Shown here in pieces: positions 15,315-24,110 of a stretch of 64,000 nt of DNA. Each line of letters starts with the position of its first letter. Positions within the stretch are counted from its first letter, which is position 1. The notes below the pieces were generated by a model. The model saw only the letters and a program-made list of their open reading frames with translations, made no database searches and was not told the DNA's origin. The stretch is from Thaumarchaeota archaeon CSP1-1 (GTDB taxonomy: Archaea > Thermoproteota > Nitrososphaeria > Nitrososphaerales > Nitrosopumilaceae), in the NCBI GenBank assembly GCA_001443365.1, contig LDXL01000001.1, forward strand, positions 62,001 through 126,000, read 5' to 3'. The position numbers and the translations under genes are program-made.

Positions 15315-17347
15315 ATACCATCAGTTGCATCAGAAGTTTGTAGTTGTTGTTTCTTTTTATTAAGTACTGCAAATATAGCTAAAATTGCTGCAATCCAAAC
15401 TGCACTCAAAACTATATTGATAAAACTCACATACATGTATGGAGTTGCATCCATTAGATTCTCCTGAAGAACGAATGCCCTATCACTAACAGCATCCATT
15501 CCTGTATGAAATGAAGAGCTGTCTCTAGGTACAGTTGCGGTTTTTTCTACACTAGCAATCATAGAATCCAAGTCGTTTTGAATTCTTCCAAAGTCTGTAG
15601 AATCAGTTGGAAACACCCAAACTGGATTTCCTTCTTCTGGCAAATATTCTTTGATTGCTTTAAGATCATCTAGTATTGAATTAGGATCAGATGAAACCAT
15701 AATTCTATCTAAAAGACCACGAGAAAGATCAACTGGATAAACATCATTTTCGTATCCAGTCATTGCCATATATCCAGCAAATGTAATTAATCCAATTATT
15801 CCTACCAATGAGAGTTTGTAAAAGATGTTTGCCATTTTTTCCTCCTTTGTTTGTGTATGATTCGTTTGAGATATGTGTCTTTTAAATCTTGAATGAGATA
15901 TGCTCATGTGAGCAATATAGAAGAATCCTACTGCATGCAGTCCCAATATTGGTACAAAAACAGGATTATTTGAGAAAATTGCTACAAGAATTCCAAAAAG
16001 ACCATATATTCCAAAGAAAATCTCAAGTAAGGTAGTTTTTGTAAATGGTAAATTGTAAGCCTTGTCTCTCCAGGCATCAGAATTTTTTATTATTCCGTAT
16101 TTAGGAGTCCTCAAAAATTCGTTTTTCTTTCCCAGTATTGCATCAAAAACTGCAACAGTGTTGTTTACAGACATTCCTATAGAATACACCAGAAGGTATG
16201 GGAGCGCTTTAGCTTTGTATTTCCAGTTCTTCTTCCATAGTCTATGGATAACTAGAAGATACGCACCAGGACCCATTGCCAAGTATGCAGCAATTGTAAT
16301 TGCAGGCAAGAAGCTTACAATATACAAATTGACTTGAGAAGCTAAAAGAATTGGAAGTGTAAGAAATTGAATTAACATCAATGGAAATACTATATGTCGT
16401 GTTAGCTGAACAAAGGCTTGAAGTTTCGCTTCAATTGCAATCCTGCGCTTTAGAAGTATTTCAGTAAGTAGTTTAATTGCACATTGCATAGAACCTTTTG
16501 CCCATCTAAACTGTTGTCGTTTAGCACCATTCATCTGTACTGGCAATTCTGCATTTACAACAATGTCTGGTAAGAAGACGCATTTCCATCCTTTCATTTG
16601 AGCCCTATAACTCAGATCTAAATCCTCTACCAGAGTAGATGTATGCCATCCTCCAGAGTCATCAATACATTCCTTTTTCCAAATTCCTGCCGTGCCGTTA
16701 AAATTCATAAATAAATTAGAATTACTTTTTGCTTTTTGTTCAATAAGAAAATGAAAGTCTAGACTAAGAGCTTGTGCTTGTGTGAGGGCAGAATAGTTTT
16801 CATTTAGATGTCCCCATCTACATTGAACAAGTCCAATATCGGGTTTAGCAAAATACGGAATTGCTTTTTTAAGATACCAACTTGGTGGTATGAAATCTGC
16901 ATCAAAAATTGCAACAAACTCTGTATTAGTAAATTTCATTGCATGTTTAAGAGACCCCGCCTTATACCCAATTCTATTTCCTCTTCTAACATGAATGATA
17001 TCATATCCATTTTTCTTGTGTTCATTTACGAGTTCTTCTAATAATTCAACTGTGTCATCGTCAGAATCATCTAATACCATAATTCGCATTTTTTCTTTAG
17101 GATAATCCATAGCACATACAGCATCTACCAGTCGTGCAGCAACATACTTTTCATTGTATATTGGAAGCTGAATTGTTACTGAGGGCTCGTCAAATGGAAT
17201 TATACTGTATTTTTCTTTACGACGACCAGATAGGAATGCTAAATAATAGAAATTGCAAGTATATGCAGTTATTAGAATCGCTGCTATGATGAAAAGATCA
17301 AATATGAAAAATGTAAAAGAATTGCCAGCCATCCCTAATATTGGCAA
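15311..17347 (-). CDS. Membrane GT2 glycosyltransferase, cellulose-synthase-like
   Basis: 678 aa. A membrane helix (10-30) precedes the GT-A domain with LDDSDDDT near 92, DADF near 150, VEDLDLSYR near 240 and QQFRWAKG near 279. The D, DxD, ED and QxxRW set belongs to processive GT2 enzymes of the cellulose/hyaluronan synthase group. Helices follow from about 300 to 500. A segment from about 520 is unusual: a helix, about 90 polar residues probably outside the cell, then a last helix near 645-668. It likely makes an exported beta-glycan; the sugar is unknown. Confidence 0.88.
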   Translation of the reverse strand: MPILGMAGNSFTFFIFDLFIIAAILITAYTCNFYYLAFLSGRRKEKYSIIPFDEPSVTIQLPIYNEKYVAARLVDAVCAMDYPKEKMRIMVLDDSDDDTVELLEELVNEHKKNGYDIIHVRRGNRIGYKAGSLKHAMKFTNTEFVAIFDADFIPPSWYLKKAIPYFAKPDIGLVQCRWGHLNENYSALTQAQALSLDFHFLIEQKAKSNSNLFMNFNGTAGIWKKECIDDSGGWHTSTLVEDLDLSYRAQMKGWKCVFLPDIVVNAELPVQMNGAKRQQFRWAKGSMQCAIKLLTEILLKRRIAIEAKLQAFVQLTRHIVFPLMLIQFLTLPILLASQVNLYIVSFLPAITIAAYLAMGPGAYLLVIHRLWKKNWKYKAKALPYLLVYSIGMSVNNTVAVFDAILGKKNEFLRTPKYGIIKNSDAWRDKAYNLPFTKTTLLEIFFGIYGLFGILVAIFSNNPVFVPILGLHAVGFFYIAHMSISHSRFKRHISQTNHTQTKEEKMANIFYKLSLVGIIGLITFAGYMAMTGYENDVYPVDLSRGLLDRIMVSSDPNSILDDLKAIKEYLPEEGNPVWVFPTDSTDFGRIQNDLDSMIASVEKTATVPRDSSSFHTGMDAVSDRAFVLQENLMDATPYMYVSFINIVLSAVWIAAILAIFAVLNKKKQQLQTSDATDGI

Positions 17348-17404
17348 ATGATAGTTTTGTATTTATATTTGTGAGGAATGAGTCGATAAAAATACTAAAA
17401 ACTA

Positions 17405-18358
17405 CTATTTCATCTCAAAAATCTTGATGGCTTGAGGTGGACAAACACCTTCACAGGCAAGACAGAATATGCAATCTGGTTCTCTTGCCATAAGTGGTTT
17501 CTTTTCAGAGGCAGGATTGCCTGGTGTATCAAACCATTCGTAGACATTAACAGGACAAGCATCGATGCACCCACCATCTGCAATACAAATATCATAGTCA
17601 ACTGAGACAAACTCTCCCCAGACACCCATTATTCCATTATCAGCACCAACTCGTCCCCATGTCTTTATTGGATAATTTGCTGGAGTTTTAAACGGGGCAG
17701 ATTGTCCCATCTTCACTTTGTATTCCACATCAATTGGTCCAGGTTTAATTCCACCGCCCTTCCACTCTTGGCCGACTTTACCACCAGCTTCTGGTTTCTC
17801 TTCTTTTATTACAGGTATTGGTTTAGCATCTGGTACAATTTTTGCAAGAGGAGTCATCTCCTCTAATTTTTTTAATGCGTCATCTTCTGAAATTTTTTCA
17901 GATTTTACAAGACTTTCCACCATCTTGTCTGCAAGAATGGTATTTCGTAAGATTGTATCAATTATCATTTTTGCGAAATGATCTGCTTTCTTTCGGTAAT
18001 CTTTCACCCATTGTGGGTCTCCAAATTTTTCTATAGGAAATATTTGATAAATAATATCTACAACTTCGCCAGTTACAATTTCAACAGTTATGTTTAGTTC
18101 AACTTGTTCGTAACCCTTAGCATCAGGGTCAGGCATATTTTCTTCTTTCCAGGAATACGTAGCATAAATTCTGTCTGCATAAGTATCCATAGCAAATGTA
18201 TTTTTCATGCCGTCATGAACTGATTGTATTTCTATAGGTTCATCTAGTTTTATTGGCAATCGATAAAGACCAAGTTTGTATCCATGTAATGGATAAACCC
18301 CTCTTTTAGCAGTTGGAGCCTCCATCGTGTAAACTCGGTCTTTAAGTAAAAGGGACAT
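17405..18358 (-). CDS. Ferredoxin fused to a large N-terminal domain
   Basis: 317 aa. The last 75 residues are a Sulfolobus-type ferredoxin: CIADGGCIDACPVNVYEW, the loop DTPGNPASEKK, then CIFCLACEGVCPPQAIKI, enough for two Fe-S clusters. The first about 150 residues form a separate beta-rich domain I do not recognise (EVVDIIYQIFP near 105). A helical region and a Pro/Lys/Gly-rich linker near 185-215 follow. Sulfolobus zinc-ferredoxins have only a short N-terminal extension. It is third in a leftward operon after rhodanese and an unknown 101-aa gene, suggesting electron transfer in sulfur or Fe-S chemistry. Confidence 0.85.
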   Translation of the reverse strand: MSLLLKDRVYTMEAPTAKRGVYPLHGYKLGLYRLPIKLDEPIEIQSVHDGMKNTFAMDTYADRIYATYSWKEENMPDPDAKGYEQVELNITVEIVTGEVVDIIYQIFPIEKFGDPQWVKDYRKKADHFAKMIIDTILRNTILADKMVESLVKSEKISEDDALKKLEEMTPLAKIVPDAKPIPVIKEEKPEAGGKVGQEWKGGGIKPGPIDVEYKVKMGQSAPFKTPANYPIKTWGRVGADNGIMGVWGEFVSVDYDICIADGGCIDACPVNVYEWFDTPGNPASEKKPLMAREPDCIFCLACEGVCPPQAIKIFEMK

Positions 18359-18401
18359 TTGCTTTGAATGATTTGAGATTGCTTAAAAATCTTATCTAGT
18401 C

Positions 18402-18707
18402 TCAGTCATCCGGACAAGTAAGTTCTCGCAGATCTTTGTATTTTTTTTCCATGGCCTCAGCGTGGACAAGCACTTCATTTAGATTGTATAGATTTTTTGG
18501 AAAATACCATCTAATTGGAACCCAGTGTCCAATTCCATCCATATCGTGTATCATTCCTTTTTCTGCCTCGACGTTAAGTTTTTCATCAATTGATCTTTCT
18601 CTAACTGTTAGTCCTCTCTTTGTTTTATCTTCCATAATTAGATCAGTTTTGCTATCTTTAATGAAATAAAAACTTCCTTTTTTGAGAATGGGTAATTCTT
18701 GGCTCAT
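18402..18707 (-). CDS. Unknown 101-aa protein in rhodanese-ferredoxin operon
   Basis: 101 aa, soluble and charged, with one Cys near the end (LTCPDD). Motifs include KKGSFYFIKDSKTDL at the N-terminus and HWVPIRWYFPKNLYNLNEVLVHAEAMEKKY in the second half. It starts directly after the stop of the rhodanese gene (18708) and ends 43 nt before the ferredoxin start. The tight order argues for a shared pathway. No family recognised. Confidence 0.75.
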   Translation of the reverse strand: MSQELPILKKGSFYFIKDSKTDLIMEDKTKRGLTVRERSIDEKLNVEAEKGMIHDMDGIGHWVPIRWYFPKNLYNLNEVLVHAEAMEKKYKDLRELTCPDD

Positions 18708-19553
18708 TTATTTTTCAACAGGGTTACCAATCATGTTTCCCCATTCAGTCCAAGAGCCATCATAATTTCTAACTTTTGGATAACCAAGTAAATATTTGAG
18801 TACAAACCATGAATGTGATGATCTCTCACCAATTCTGCAATAACAAATTACATCCTTGTCTGGAGTAACTCCTTTTGATAGATAATTTTGTTTTAGCTCT
18901 AGAACTGTTTTGAATGTTCCATCTGCATCATTTACTGCGGTAGCCCATGGGATATTATTTGCACCTGGAATATGTCCACCTCTTTGTGCATGTTCCATTG
19001 GATATTCTGGAGGTGCAGTAATTTCACCAGTAAATTCTTTTGGAGATCTTACATCAACCATTACCGTATCTACTCTTTCAAGTGCACGTTTTACATCAAA
19101 CAAATATGCACGTAATCCTTCATCTGGGGGACCAGCAGCATATTGTGTATTTGAAATATTTGGTTCTTCTGTAGTGTACTCCCTATTTTCTAATTCCCAT
19201 TTTTTTCTTCCACCATTCATTATTTTGAGATTTTCATGACCGTAATACTTGAAAACCCAAAATACAAAAGCTGCAAACCAGTTGTTAAAATCACCATAAA
19301 GAATAACTTCAGTATCAGCTGTTATCCCATTTTTTCCCATTAATTCTTCGAATTGTTTCTTGTTGATGATATCTCTAGTAATTGGATCATTAATGTCACG
19401 TTTCCACCAGATTAAACTGGAACCTTTAATGTGGCCTTTTCTATATCCGTTTTCAGGGTCATAATCTACTTCAACGAATTTTCTATTATTCCCTGGTGGG
19501 TTTTTAGATACCCATTCAGTGTCAACTAAAACTTCGGGTTGTGCGTAACTCAT
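18708..19553 (-). CDS. Two-domain sulfurtransferase (rhodanese/TST)
   Basis: 281 aa with two rhodanese domains: an inactive N-terminal one (about 5-125; GDFNNWFAAFVFWVFKYYGH in the active-loop region without Cys) and a catalytic one (about 145-281) with VICYCRIGERSSHSWF, where the persulfide-forming Cys is residue 239. It moves sulfane sulfur from thiosulfate or 3-mercaptopyruvate to an acceptor. The active loop CRIGERS is of the thiosulfate type. It leads an operon with an unknown protein and a ferredoxin fusion. Confidence 0.92.
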   Translation of the reverse strand: MSYAQPEVLVDTEWVSKNPPGNNRKFVEVDYDPENGYRKGHIKGSSLIWWKRDINDPITRDIINKKQFEELMGKNGITADTEVILYGDFNNWFAAFVFWVFKYYGHENLKIMNGGRKKWELENREYTTEEPNISNTQYAAGPPDEGLRAYLFDVKRALERVDTVMVDVRSPKEFTGEITAPPEYPMEHAQRGGHIPGANNIPWATAVNDADGTFKTVLELKQNYLSKGVTPDKDVICYCRIGERSSHSWFVLKYLLGYPKVRNYDGSWTEWGNMIGNPVEK

Positions 19554-19649
19554 TATTTATCAAAAGTCAAAATTCATACTTATTTGTTTGTTAGTATTCC
19601 TAGCCACAAAGACTATGATTTTTAAATGAAGTGAGATGAAGAGTTTTGT

Positions 19650-20465
19650 TTGAAGTTAAACAAAGTAGGAGTTGTAAGCAAGTTTGGTTCTAAAGAATCG
19701 GAGGAAGCAGCAAAGAAAGTTGTAAAAAAATTGATCGCAAAAAAAATAGAGGTTTTCACAATTGCTCCTGTTTCTGTCCCAGGAGCAAAAAAAGTTGAAA
19801 CGATTGAAGAGTTGAAAAATAAAAAATTAGATTTGGTAATAACTTTAGGGGGGGATGGGACTACCTTACGTACCTTTAGACATCTTGAAGATGAAACTCC
19901 TGTACTTGGAATAAACGTTGGCGGTAATAGGGGAATTTTATCAGAAATAACCATTGAAGAAATAGACAAGGCAATTAAACAAATTATAGATGGAAAGATC
20001 TGTTTTGATAAACGTGTTAGGGTTGTTGCTTCTTGTGGAGGGGAAGAATTTCCACCTGCTCTAAATGAAATTTACATCAACAGGAAAAATCTTACAAAGA
20101 CGGCGGAAATTGAAATCAAATTTCAAGATGATACGGTAAAACAGAAAATGGATGGAGTTATTATTGCCACACCAAGTGGTTCAACAGGTCATTCTTTTTC
20201 ATTAGGCGGACCGATTTTACATGAAAGTCTTGATGTTCTAATAATTACTCCTGTAGCACCTGTTTACAGACTTGAATCCATTGTTGTACCTGACGAAAAA
20301 ATTGATGTTATATGTTCTCAGGATTGTAATATTGTAATGGATGCACAAGTTGTAAAATCAGCGGGTTTTGGGGAACCCATTACTATAAGAAAATATAAAA
20401 AACCAGCAGTCTTTGTTCGACTCAAAAAACAAGGACTAAGACAGATGAGTAAACTTGGTTTTTAG
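19650..20465 (+). CDS. nadK: NAD kinase
   Basis: 271 aa from a TTG start at 19650; the ATG at 19636 is out of frame and stops at once. Motifs are ITLGGDGTTLRTF near 66-78, GINVGGNRGIL near 90-100 and TPSGSTGHSFSLGGPI near 173-188. It phosphorylates NAD to NADP in the cytoplasm. It overlaps nob1 by 11 nt, so the two are translationally linked. Confidence 0.93.
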   Translation: MKLNKVGVVSKFGSKESEEAAKKVVKKLIAKKIEVFTIAPVSVPGAKKVETIEELKNKKLDLVITLGGDGTTLRTFRHLEDETPVLGINVGGNRGILSEITIEEIDKAIKQIIDGKICFDKRVRVVASCGGEEFPPALNEIYINRKNLTKTAEIEIKFQDDTVKQKMDGVIIATPSGSTGHSFSLGGPILHESLDVLIITPVAPVYRLESIVVPDEKIDVICSQDCNIVMDAQVVKSAGFGEPITIRKYKKPAVFVRLKKQGLRQMSKLGF

Positions 20466-20958
20466 AATTTTAGATGCAAGTGCATTTTATGCTGGCATAC
20501 CATTTGGATCGCAAATAGAGTGTTACACTACTCCATTAGTATATGATGAAATTAAACACATTAAAAAAAATCATGACGCTTTAGGTATTTTATTAGAAAC
20601 CAAAAGACTCCAGATAATTGAACCAGAAAAAAAGTATAAAGATCTTGTAACAAAAATGGCAAAAGCTACAGGTGATTTCCAAAAATTATCAAAAGAAGAT
20701 ATTTCTTCTATAGCTCTGTGCCTTCAGCTTAATGGCGAGCTAATAACAGATGATTTTGCAATTTCAAATGTTACAAAAAGTCTTGGATTGATGGTTGCCC
20801 CATTAATGACATCAGGCATAAAAGATGTAGGAAGTTGGATTCATTATTGTCCTGGTTGTCACAAAAATTTTTCGGGTTCTTCTGAATGTCCTATATGTGG
20901 CAGCCAACTTCGAAAAAAATTGCTCAAGGATAAATCTTCAATTCCCTTAAACAAATGA
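20455..20958 (+). CDS. nob1: Nob1-type rRNA endonuclease (PIN + zinc ribbon)
   Basis: 167 aa from TTG 20455. The PIN domain has the acidic residues Asp7 (ILDASAFY), Glu near 32 and ITDDFAI near 97. A C-terminal zinc ribbon carries Cys132/Cys135 and Cys145/Cys148. Nob1 cleaves the 3' end of pre-16S rRNA during small-subunit maturation. The end of the Zn ribbon is followed by a Lys-rich tail that may contact rRNA. The 11-nt overlap with nadK indicates coupled translation. Confidence 0.92.
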   Translation: MVFRILDASAFYAGIPFGSQIECYTTPLVYDEIKHIKKNHDALGILLETKRLQIIEPEKKYKDLVTKMAKATGDFQKLSKEDISSIALCLQLNGELITDDFAISNVTKSLGLMVAPLMTSGIKDVGSWIHYCPGCHKNFSGSSECPICGSQLRKKLLKDKSSIPLNK

Positions 20959-20966
20959 TATCATAA

Positions 20967-21650
20967 TTAATCGTGAAGCGTTTTTTGGTTTGATTTTTTC
21001 ATGTGTTGACTCTGGCTTTCAAGCATATTTCTTATTTTTTTAGCCTTGGCTCCACCTAGTCCTTCAATTTTTGCAAGTTCTGTGGATGAGGCGGTAAATA
21101 CTTTCAATGGAGAACCAAATTTAGCAAGCATTCTTTTTGCTGTTTTTTCTCCAACTCCAGGAAGACTGCAAAGTGCTGAAAGTTGTTGCCTTTGAAGATC
21201 ATTAGATTTTCTAATTTTTTTAAGAAACGGGCCTTTAGAAGATTCTTTCCTTGAAGACAAAGATACTAACAATTTAGCTGTATGAGAAGCATCTGGTGTA
21301 GGTATAATCGGGATTTTAAAATCAATTGCAATTGATGAAAGTGCTCCATAAAATACTAGTGGATTCTCTGTAATATTTTCGATTTCATCTACGTTTCCTT
21401 CCATCAGAATTATAGGATTTTGAAAATGTTCTTTTAATCTCGTACATTGATCAAATAGTCTTCCATCGAAAATTGAAGATACTAGATCATTGATAGTTTT
21501 TCTTTCGACTACAGTTTCTGGAGCTACAATATAATCACCCAAGGGCAACATTTTCATCTCTATGTTAACACCTACAGCTTTGAGAAGATCAGGTATTCCG
21601 CTTTTTTTTTCTCTTTCATCTACAATTATGCGCAACTTCTCTAATTTCAT
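20967..21650 (-). CDS. XPF/ERCC4-type structure-specific nuclease
   Basis: 227 aa. The nuclease motif VERKTINDL lies at 48-56, with the accessory acidic residue in IIVDERE and LPLGD (35-39). A tandem helix-hairpin-helix region is at the C-terminus (LCSLPGVGEKTAKRMLAKFGS and LAKIEGLGGAKAKKI). It is the short archaeal XPF form without a helicase domain, acting on branched DNA such as flaps and stalled forks. The last residues (QKTLHD) do not form a clear PCNA-binding box. Confidence 0.92.
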   Translation of the reverse strand: MKLEKLRIIVDEREKKSGIPDLLKAVGVNIEMKMLPLGDYIVAPETVVERKTINDLVSSIFDGRLFDQCTRLKEHFQNPIILMEGNVDEIENITENPLVFYGALSSIAIDFKIPIIPTPDASHTAKLLVSLSSRKESSKGPFLKKIRKSNDLQRQQLSALCSLPGVGEKTAKRMLAKFGSPLKVFTASSTELAKIEGLGGAKAKKIRNMLESQSQHMKKSNQKTLHD

Positions 21651-21679
21651 AAAAATAATTTGTTAGTTTTGTTAATATC

Positions 21680-22084
21680 TTATTTGGATGAATCAGTTTT
21701 TGTCGTTTGTTGTGTGTTTGTAGTTCCCGATGTAGCTCCCCTCATCATTTCATTAATCTTTGATTCTTGCTCTTTAAGACTCTCTTTTACTCTTTCTTCC
21801 TGCTTTGAAAGAACTGTTACCCTAGTTTTTGCAAGTTCTTTTCTTTCTTCCAGATCTGCTATCAAGTCAGTTTTGTTAGATTTGATTAGAATTGAACCTG
21901 CATGTTTGTAAACGGTATCATCGTCTGCAGCTTTTTTAAGCTCTTCTAATGCTTTTTCAGTCTCCATATGTTCAATCTCTAACTGTTGTTTTTGAAACAT
22001 AATAGATTGAAGACTTTGCTGTGATTGTTGCATTTTTGATAATTGTTCTTGCAACCATGGTGGAATTTGTTGACCAGAAGACAT
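21680..22084 (-). CDS. pfdB: Prefoldin beta subunit
   Basis: 134 aa. It has the two-coil prefoldin layout: an N-terminal PPWLQEQLSKMQQSQQSLQS coil, the linker with ADDDTVYKHAGSILI near 53-67, and a second coil to about residue 115, ending with a Thr/Ser-rich tail. It forms the hexameric chaperone with the alpha subunit at 53961-54383 and passes unfolded proteins to the thermosome. It is last in the leftward SBDS-exosome-eL43-Pcc1 operon. Confidence 0.92.
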   Translation of the reverse strand: MSSGQQIPPWLQEQLSKMQQSQQSLQSIMFQKQQLEIEHMETEKALEELKKAADDDTVYKHAGSILIKSNKTDLIADLEERKELAKTRVTVLSKQEERVKESLKEQESKINEMMRGATSGTTNTQQTTKTDSSK

Positions 22085-22108
22085 CGAGTCACTAAATCCT
22101 ATGTTTTC

Positions 22109-22354
22109 TTATAATCTTACCGATTCAATAGAGTCAAAGCTTGCCTGAAGTAATCGAAGAGTAGAATTTAGATTTGCTCTTAATTGTGGAATTTGATTTG
22201 ATTTTATTGTAATTATTAATTTTTTATCAAATGAGATTTTTGTCTCTGTTGGATTTTCTGGATAAAATTTGTTATCAGTATTTATTGAATGAAATATGGC
22301 CTTTGTTTTTTCTTTTGCGTCAATCTCAATTTTTGCGTTAAAGCTTAACGTCAT
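22109..22354 (-). CDS. pcc1: KEOPS complex subunit Pcc1
   Basis: 81 aa. It has the Pcc1/CTAG fold pattern: strand ending in KAIFHSINTDNKFYP, the strand KKLIITIKSNQIPQLRANLNSTLRLLQAS in the helix region, and a short end. It dimerises the KEOPS complex, which makes the t6A modification of tRNA. It overlaps the end of the eL43 gene by 17 nt, indicating translational coupling. Confidence 0.88.
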   Translation of the reverse strand: MTLSFNAKIEIDAKEKTKAIFHSINTDNKFYPENPTETKISFDKKLIITIKSNQIPQLRANLNSTLRLLQASFDSIESVRL

Positions 22355-22550
22355 ATGCAGTTCCGGCTATTTTAAAACCACATTTTTTACATAGCCAAAT
22401 TCCTACCACTTGTCTTCCAAATTGAGTAGAGCCACAATCTGGGCATCTTCTTGTTGCTTTTAAAATATTATGAACTTGAGTAAACTGTTTTCTGGGTTTA
22501 ATTCCGTATCTTGCTCCAAGACCTTTTAATGATGATTTTTTCTTTGCCAA
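22338..22550 (-). CDS. rpl37ae: Ribosomal protein eL43 (L37Ae)
   Basis: 70 aa. A basic N-terminus (MAKKKSSLKGLGARYG) precedes a C4 zinc ribbon, RCPDCG and LCKKCG. It is a large-subunit protein located near the exit region. Operon order is SBDS, Rrp4, Rrp41, Rrp42, eL43, Pcc1, prefoldin beta, which is the classical archaeal exosome superoperon. Confidence 0.95.
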   Translation of the reverse strand: MAKKKSSLKGLGARYGIKPRKQFTQVHNILKATRRCPDCGSTQFGRQVVGIWLCKKCGFKIAGTAYDVKL

Positions 22551-22555
22551 CTTTA

Positions 22556-23371
22556 CTATCTACCCTGCCTTAATTGTTCAATCTTCTGCCTTATTTTTGC
22601 TCCTACAGATATTGCAATTTCTGAACATTGTATAATTTGTTCAGGGGTAAAGCCATCATCTCCTCCTTTTTGCAAAGCACAAATGTTTCCATTTGAATTA
22701 GTGGTAATAGTGATTCTAGCATCCATACATGCCCATTCATCTGCATTTGGATCAACTAGTATATAGTCACCAATCCTAGCCATAGTTACAGCTACAGGAA
22801 TTGTTGTGATTGGTGGATCAGATTTTTGTCCTTCTACTAGAGTTGGTTTGTCATTTATCATCTCCCATTTTGGAATTTTACATGTTAGTATAGCTGCTGT
22901 AGATGCGCAAGAACAAGCATCAAACAAGTTACCGTCATGATCTGTTACGCTATTATCTGCAAAAATTCCTATTACCGTTTTGTCTTTTTCTAAAACTAGC
23001 TGGGATAAATCGACCATTCCACTTTCTCTTATACCTCTATCTACAACTCTTGCAAGTTCAATTACATCCTCACCTGGTGGACCTGGTTCTGCAGTAGGAT
23101 GTGCTAAAGGTAAGATCTCTGCAGTACAAATGAAAATTCCTTTATCACCCATATCTGGAAAGGGTCTATCAGGTTGGATCTTTATACCTGTAACTACTTC
23201 TGTATCACCCAAACGTACACGTGCAGAACCATCAGCTTTTGGAATTACTCCTGTTTCAATAACAAGTGGACGTGGTTCATCAAATCTTCTACCATCATAT
23301 CTTTGTCCTTTCTCTAACAAATCATTAATTTTATTTCGTTTGAGTTGATCGATAACAAATGTAGAAGTCAT
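22556..23371 (-). CDS. rrp42: Exosome subunit Rrp42
   Basis: 271 aa RNase-PH fold. GQRYDGRRFDEPRP near 22-35 and GVIPKADGSARVRLGDTEV near 42-60 open the domain. It is the non-catalytic partner that alternates with Rrp41 in the hexameric ring and binds RNA. It starts 3 nt after the end of rrp41. Confidence 0.95.
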   Translation of the reverse strand: MTSTFVIDQLKRNKINDLLEKGQRYDGRRFDEPRPLVIETGVIPKADGSARVRLGDTEVVTGIKIQPDRPFPDMGDKGIFICTAEILPLAHPTAEPGPPGEDVIELARVVDRGIRESGMVDLSQLVLEKDKTVIGIFADNSVTDHDGNLFDACSCASTAAILTCKIPKWEMINDKPTLVEGQKSDPPITTIPVAVTMARIGDYILVDPNADEWACMDARITITTNSNGNICALQKGGDDGFTPEQIIQCSEIAISVGAKIRQKIEQLRQGR

Positions 23372-23373
23372 TA

Positions 23374-24108
23374 TTATTGCTCACCATTTGCAAAAAATTT
23401 GTCTTTTAATGCCTGCTTTTGAATTTCATAAACCTGTTTACATCCTTCTATTCCTGTTTCTAGGCATTTTTTGAATTCCGCAGGAGTCAAAACTCCATCT
23501 AATTGTAGCAATGTAACTTTCCCAAGGTTTGGCATATAACCAATAGGCATGTCAGCTTGACCAGCCTGATCTTCTTCATTGTTAACATCCAAAATTATTG
23601 TATCTGCTACTTTTCCTGCAGCACAAGCAGAAACCATGTCTCTCATTGGGATTCCAGCGTCTGCAAGTGCAACTGATGCCGCATCAAGAGCTGCACATCT
23701 TGTTCCTCCATCTGCTTGAAGAACTTCAACATAAACATCAACTGCAGTTCGTGGAAACTTTTCAAGCATTACAGCAGGTCTAAGTGCTTCTTTGATTACC
23801 TTACCAATTTCAATTTCTCTTCTAGATGGAGCAGGGTTTTTTCTTTCAGTTACAGAAAATGGGGACATGTGGTATCTACATCTGATTATTCCAGTATCAG
23901 TGTCTGACATGTGTTTTGGATGAACGTCTCTTGGACCAAAAACACCAGCTAGTATTTTATTGTCTCCAAATTCAATATACGCAGAACCGTTAGCATTTTT
24001 TAGTACTCCTGCTTTTATGGAAATATTCCTAGTTTCGTCTACTTTTCTTCCATCACAACGAATTCCATTTTCATCTAGTAAGACTAGATCTGAATCTCTT
24101 CCACCCAT
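23374..24108 (-). CDS. rrp41: Exosome subunit Rrp41 (catalytic)
   Basis: 244 aa RNase-PH fold with GIRCDGRKVDETRNI near 15-29, GSAYIEFGDNKILAGVFGPRD near 41-60 and GGTRCAALDAASVALADAG near 134-152. The acidic pair in ILDVNNEEDQAGQADMPI near 172-189 holds the phosphorolytic site. It degrades RNA 3' to 5' using phosphate or adds A-rich tails. Neighbours rrp4 and rrp42 follow the usual order. Confidence 0.95.
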   Translation of the reverse strand: MGGRDSDLVLLDENGIRCDGRKVDETRNISIKAGVLKNANGSAYIEFGDNKILAGVFGPRDVHPKHMSDTDTGIIRCRYHMSPFSVTERKNPAPSRREIEIGKVIKEALRPAVMLEKFPRTAVDVYVEVLQADGGTRCAALDAASVALADAGIPMRDMVSACAAGKVADTIILDVNNEEDQAGQADMPIGYMPNLGKVTLLQLDGVLTPAEFKKCLETGIEGCKQVYEIQKQALKDKFFANGEQ

Positions 24109-24110
24109 AA

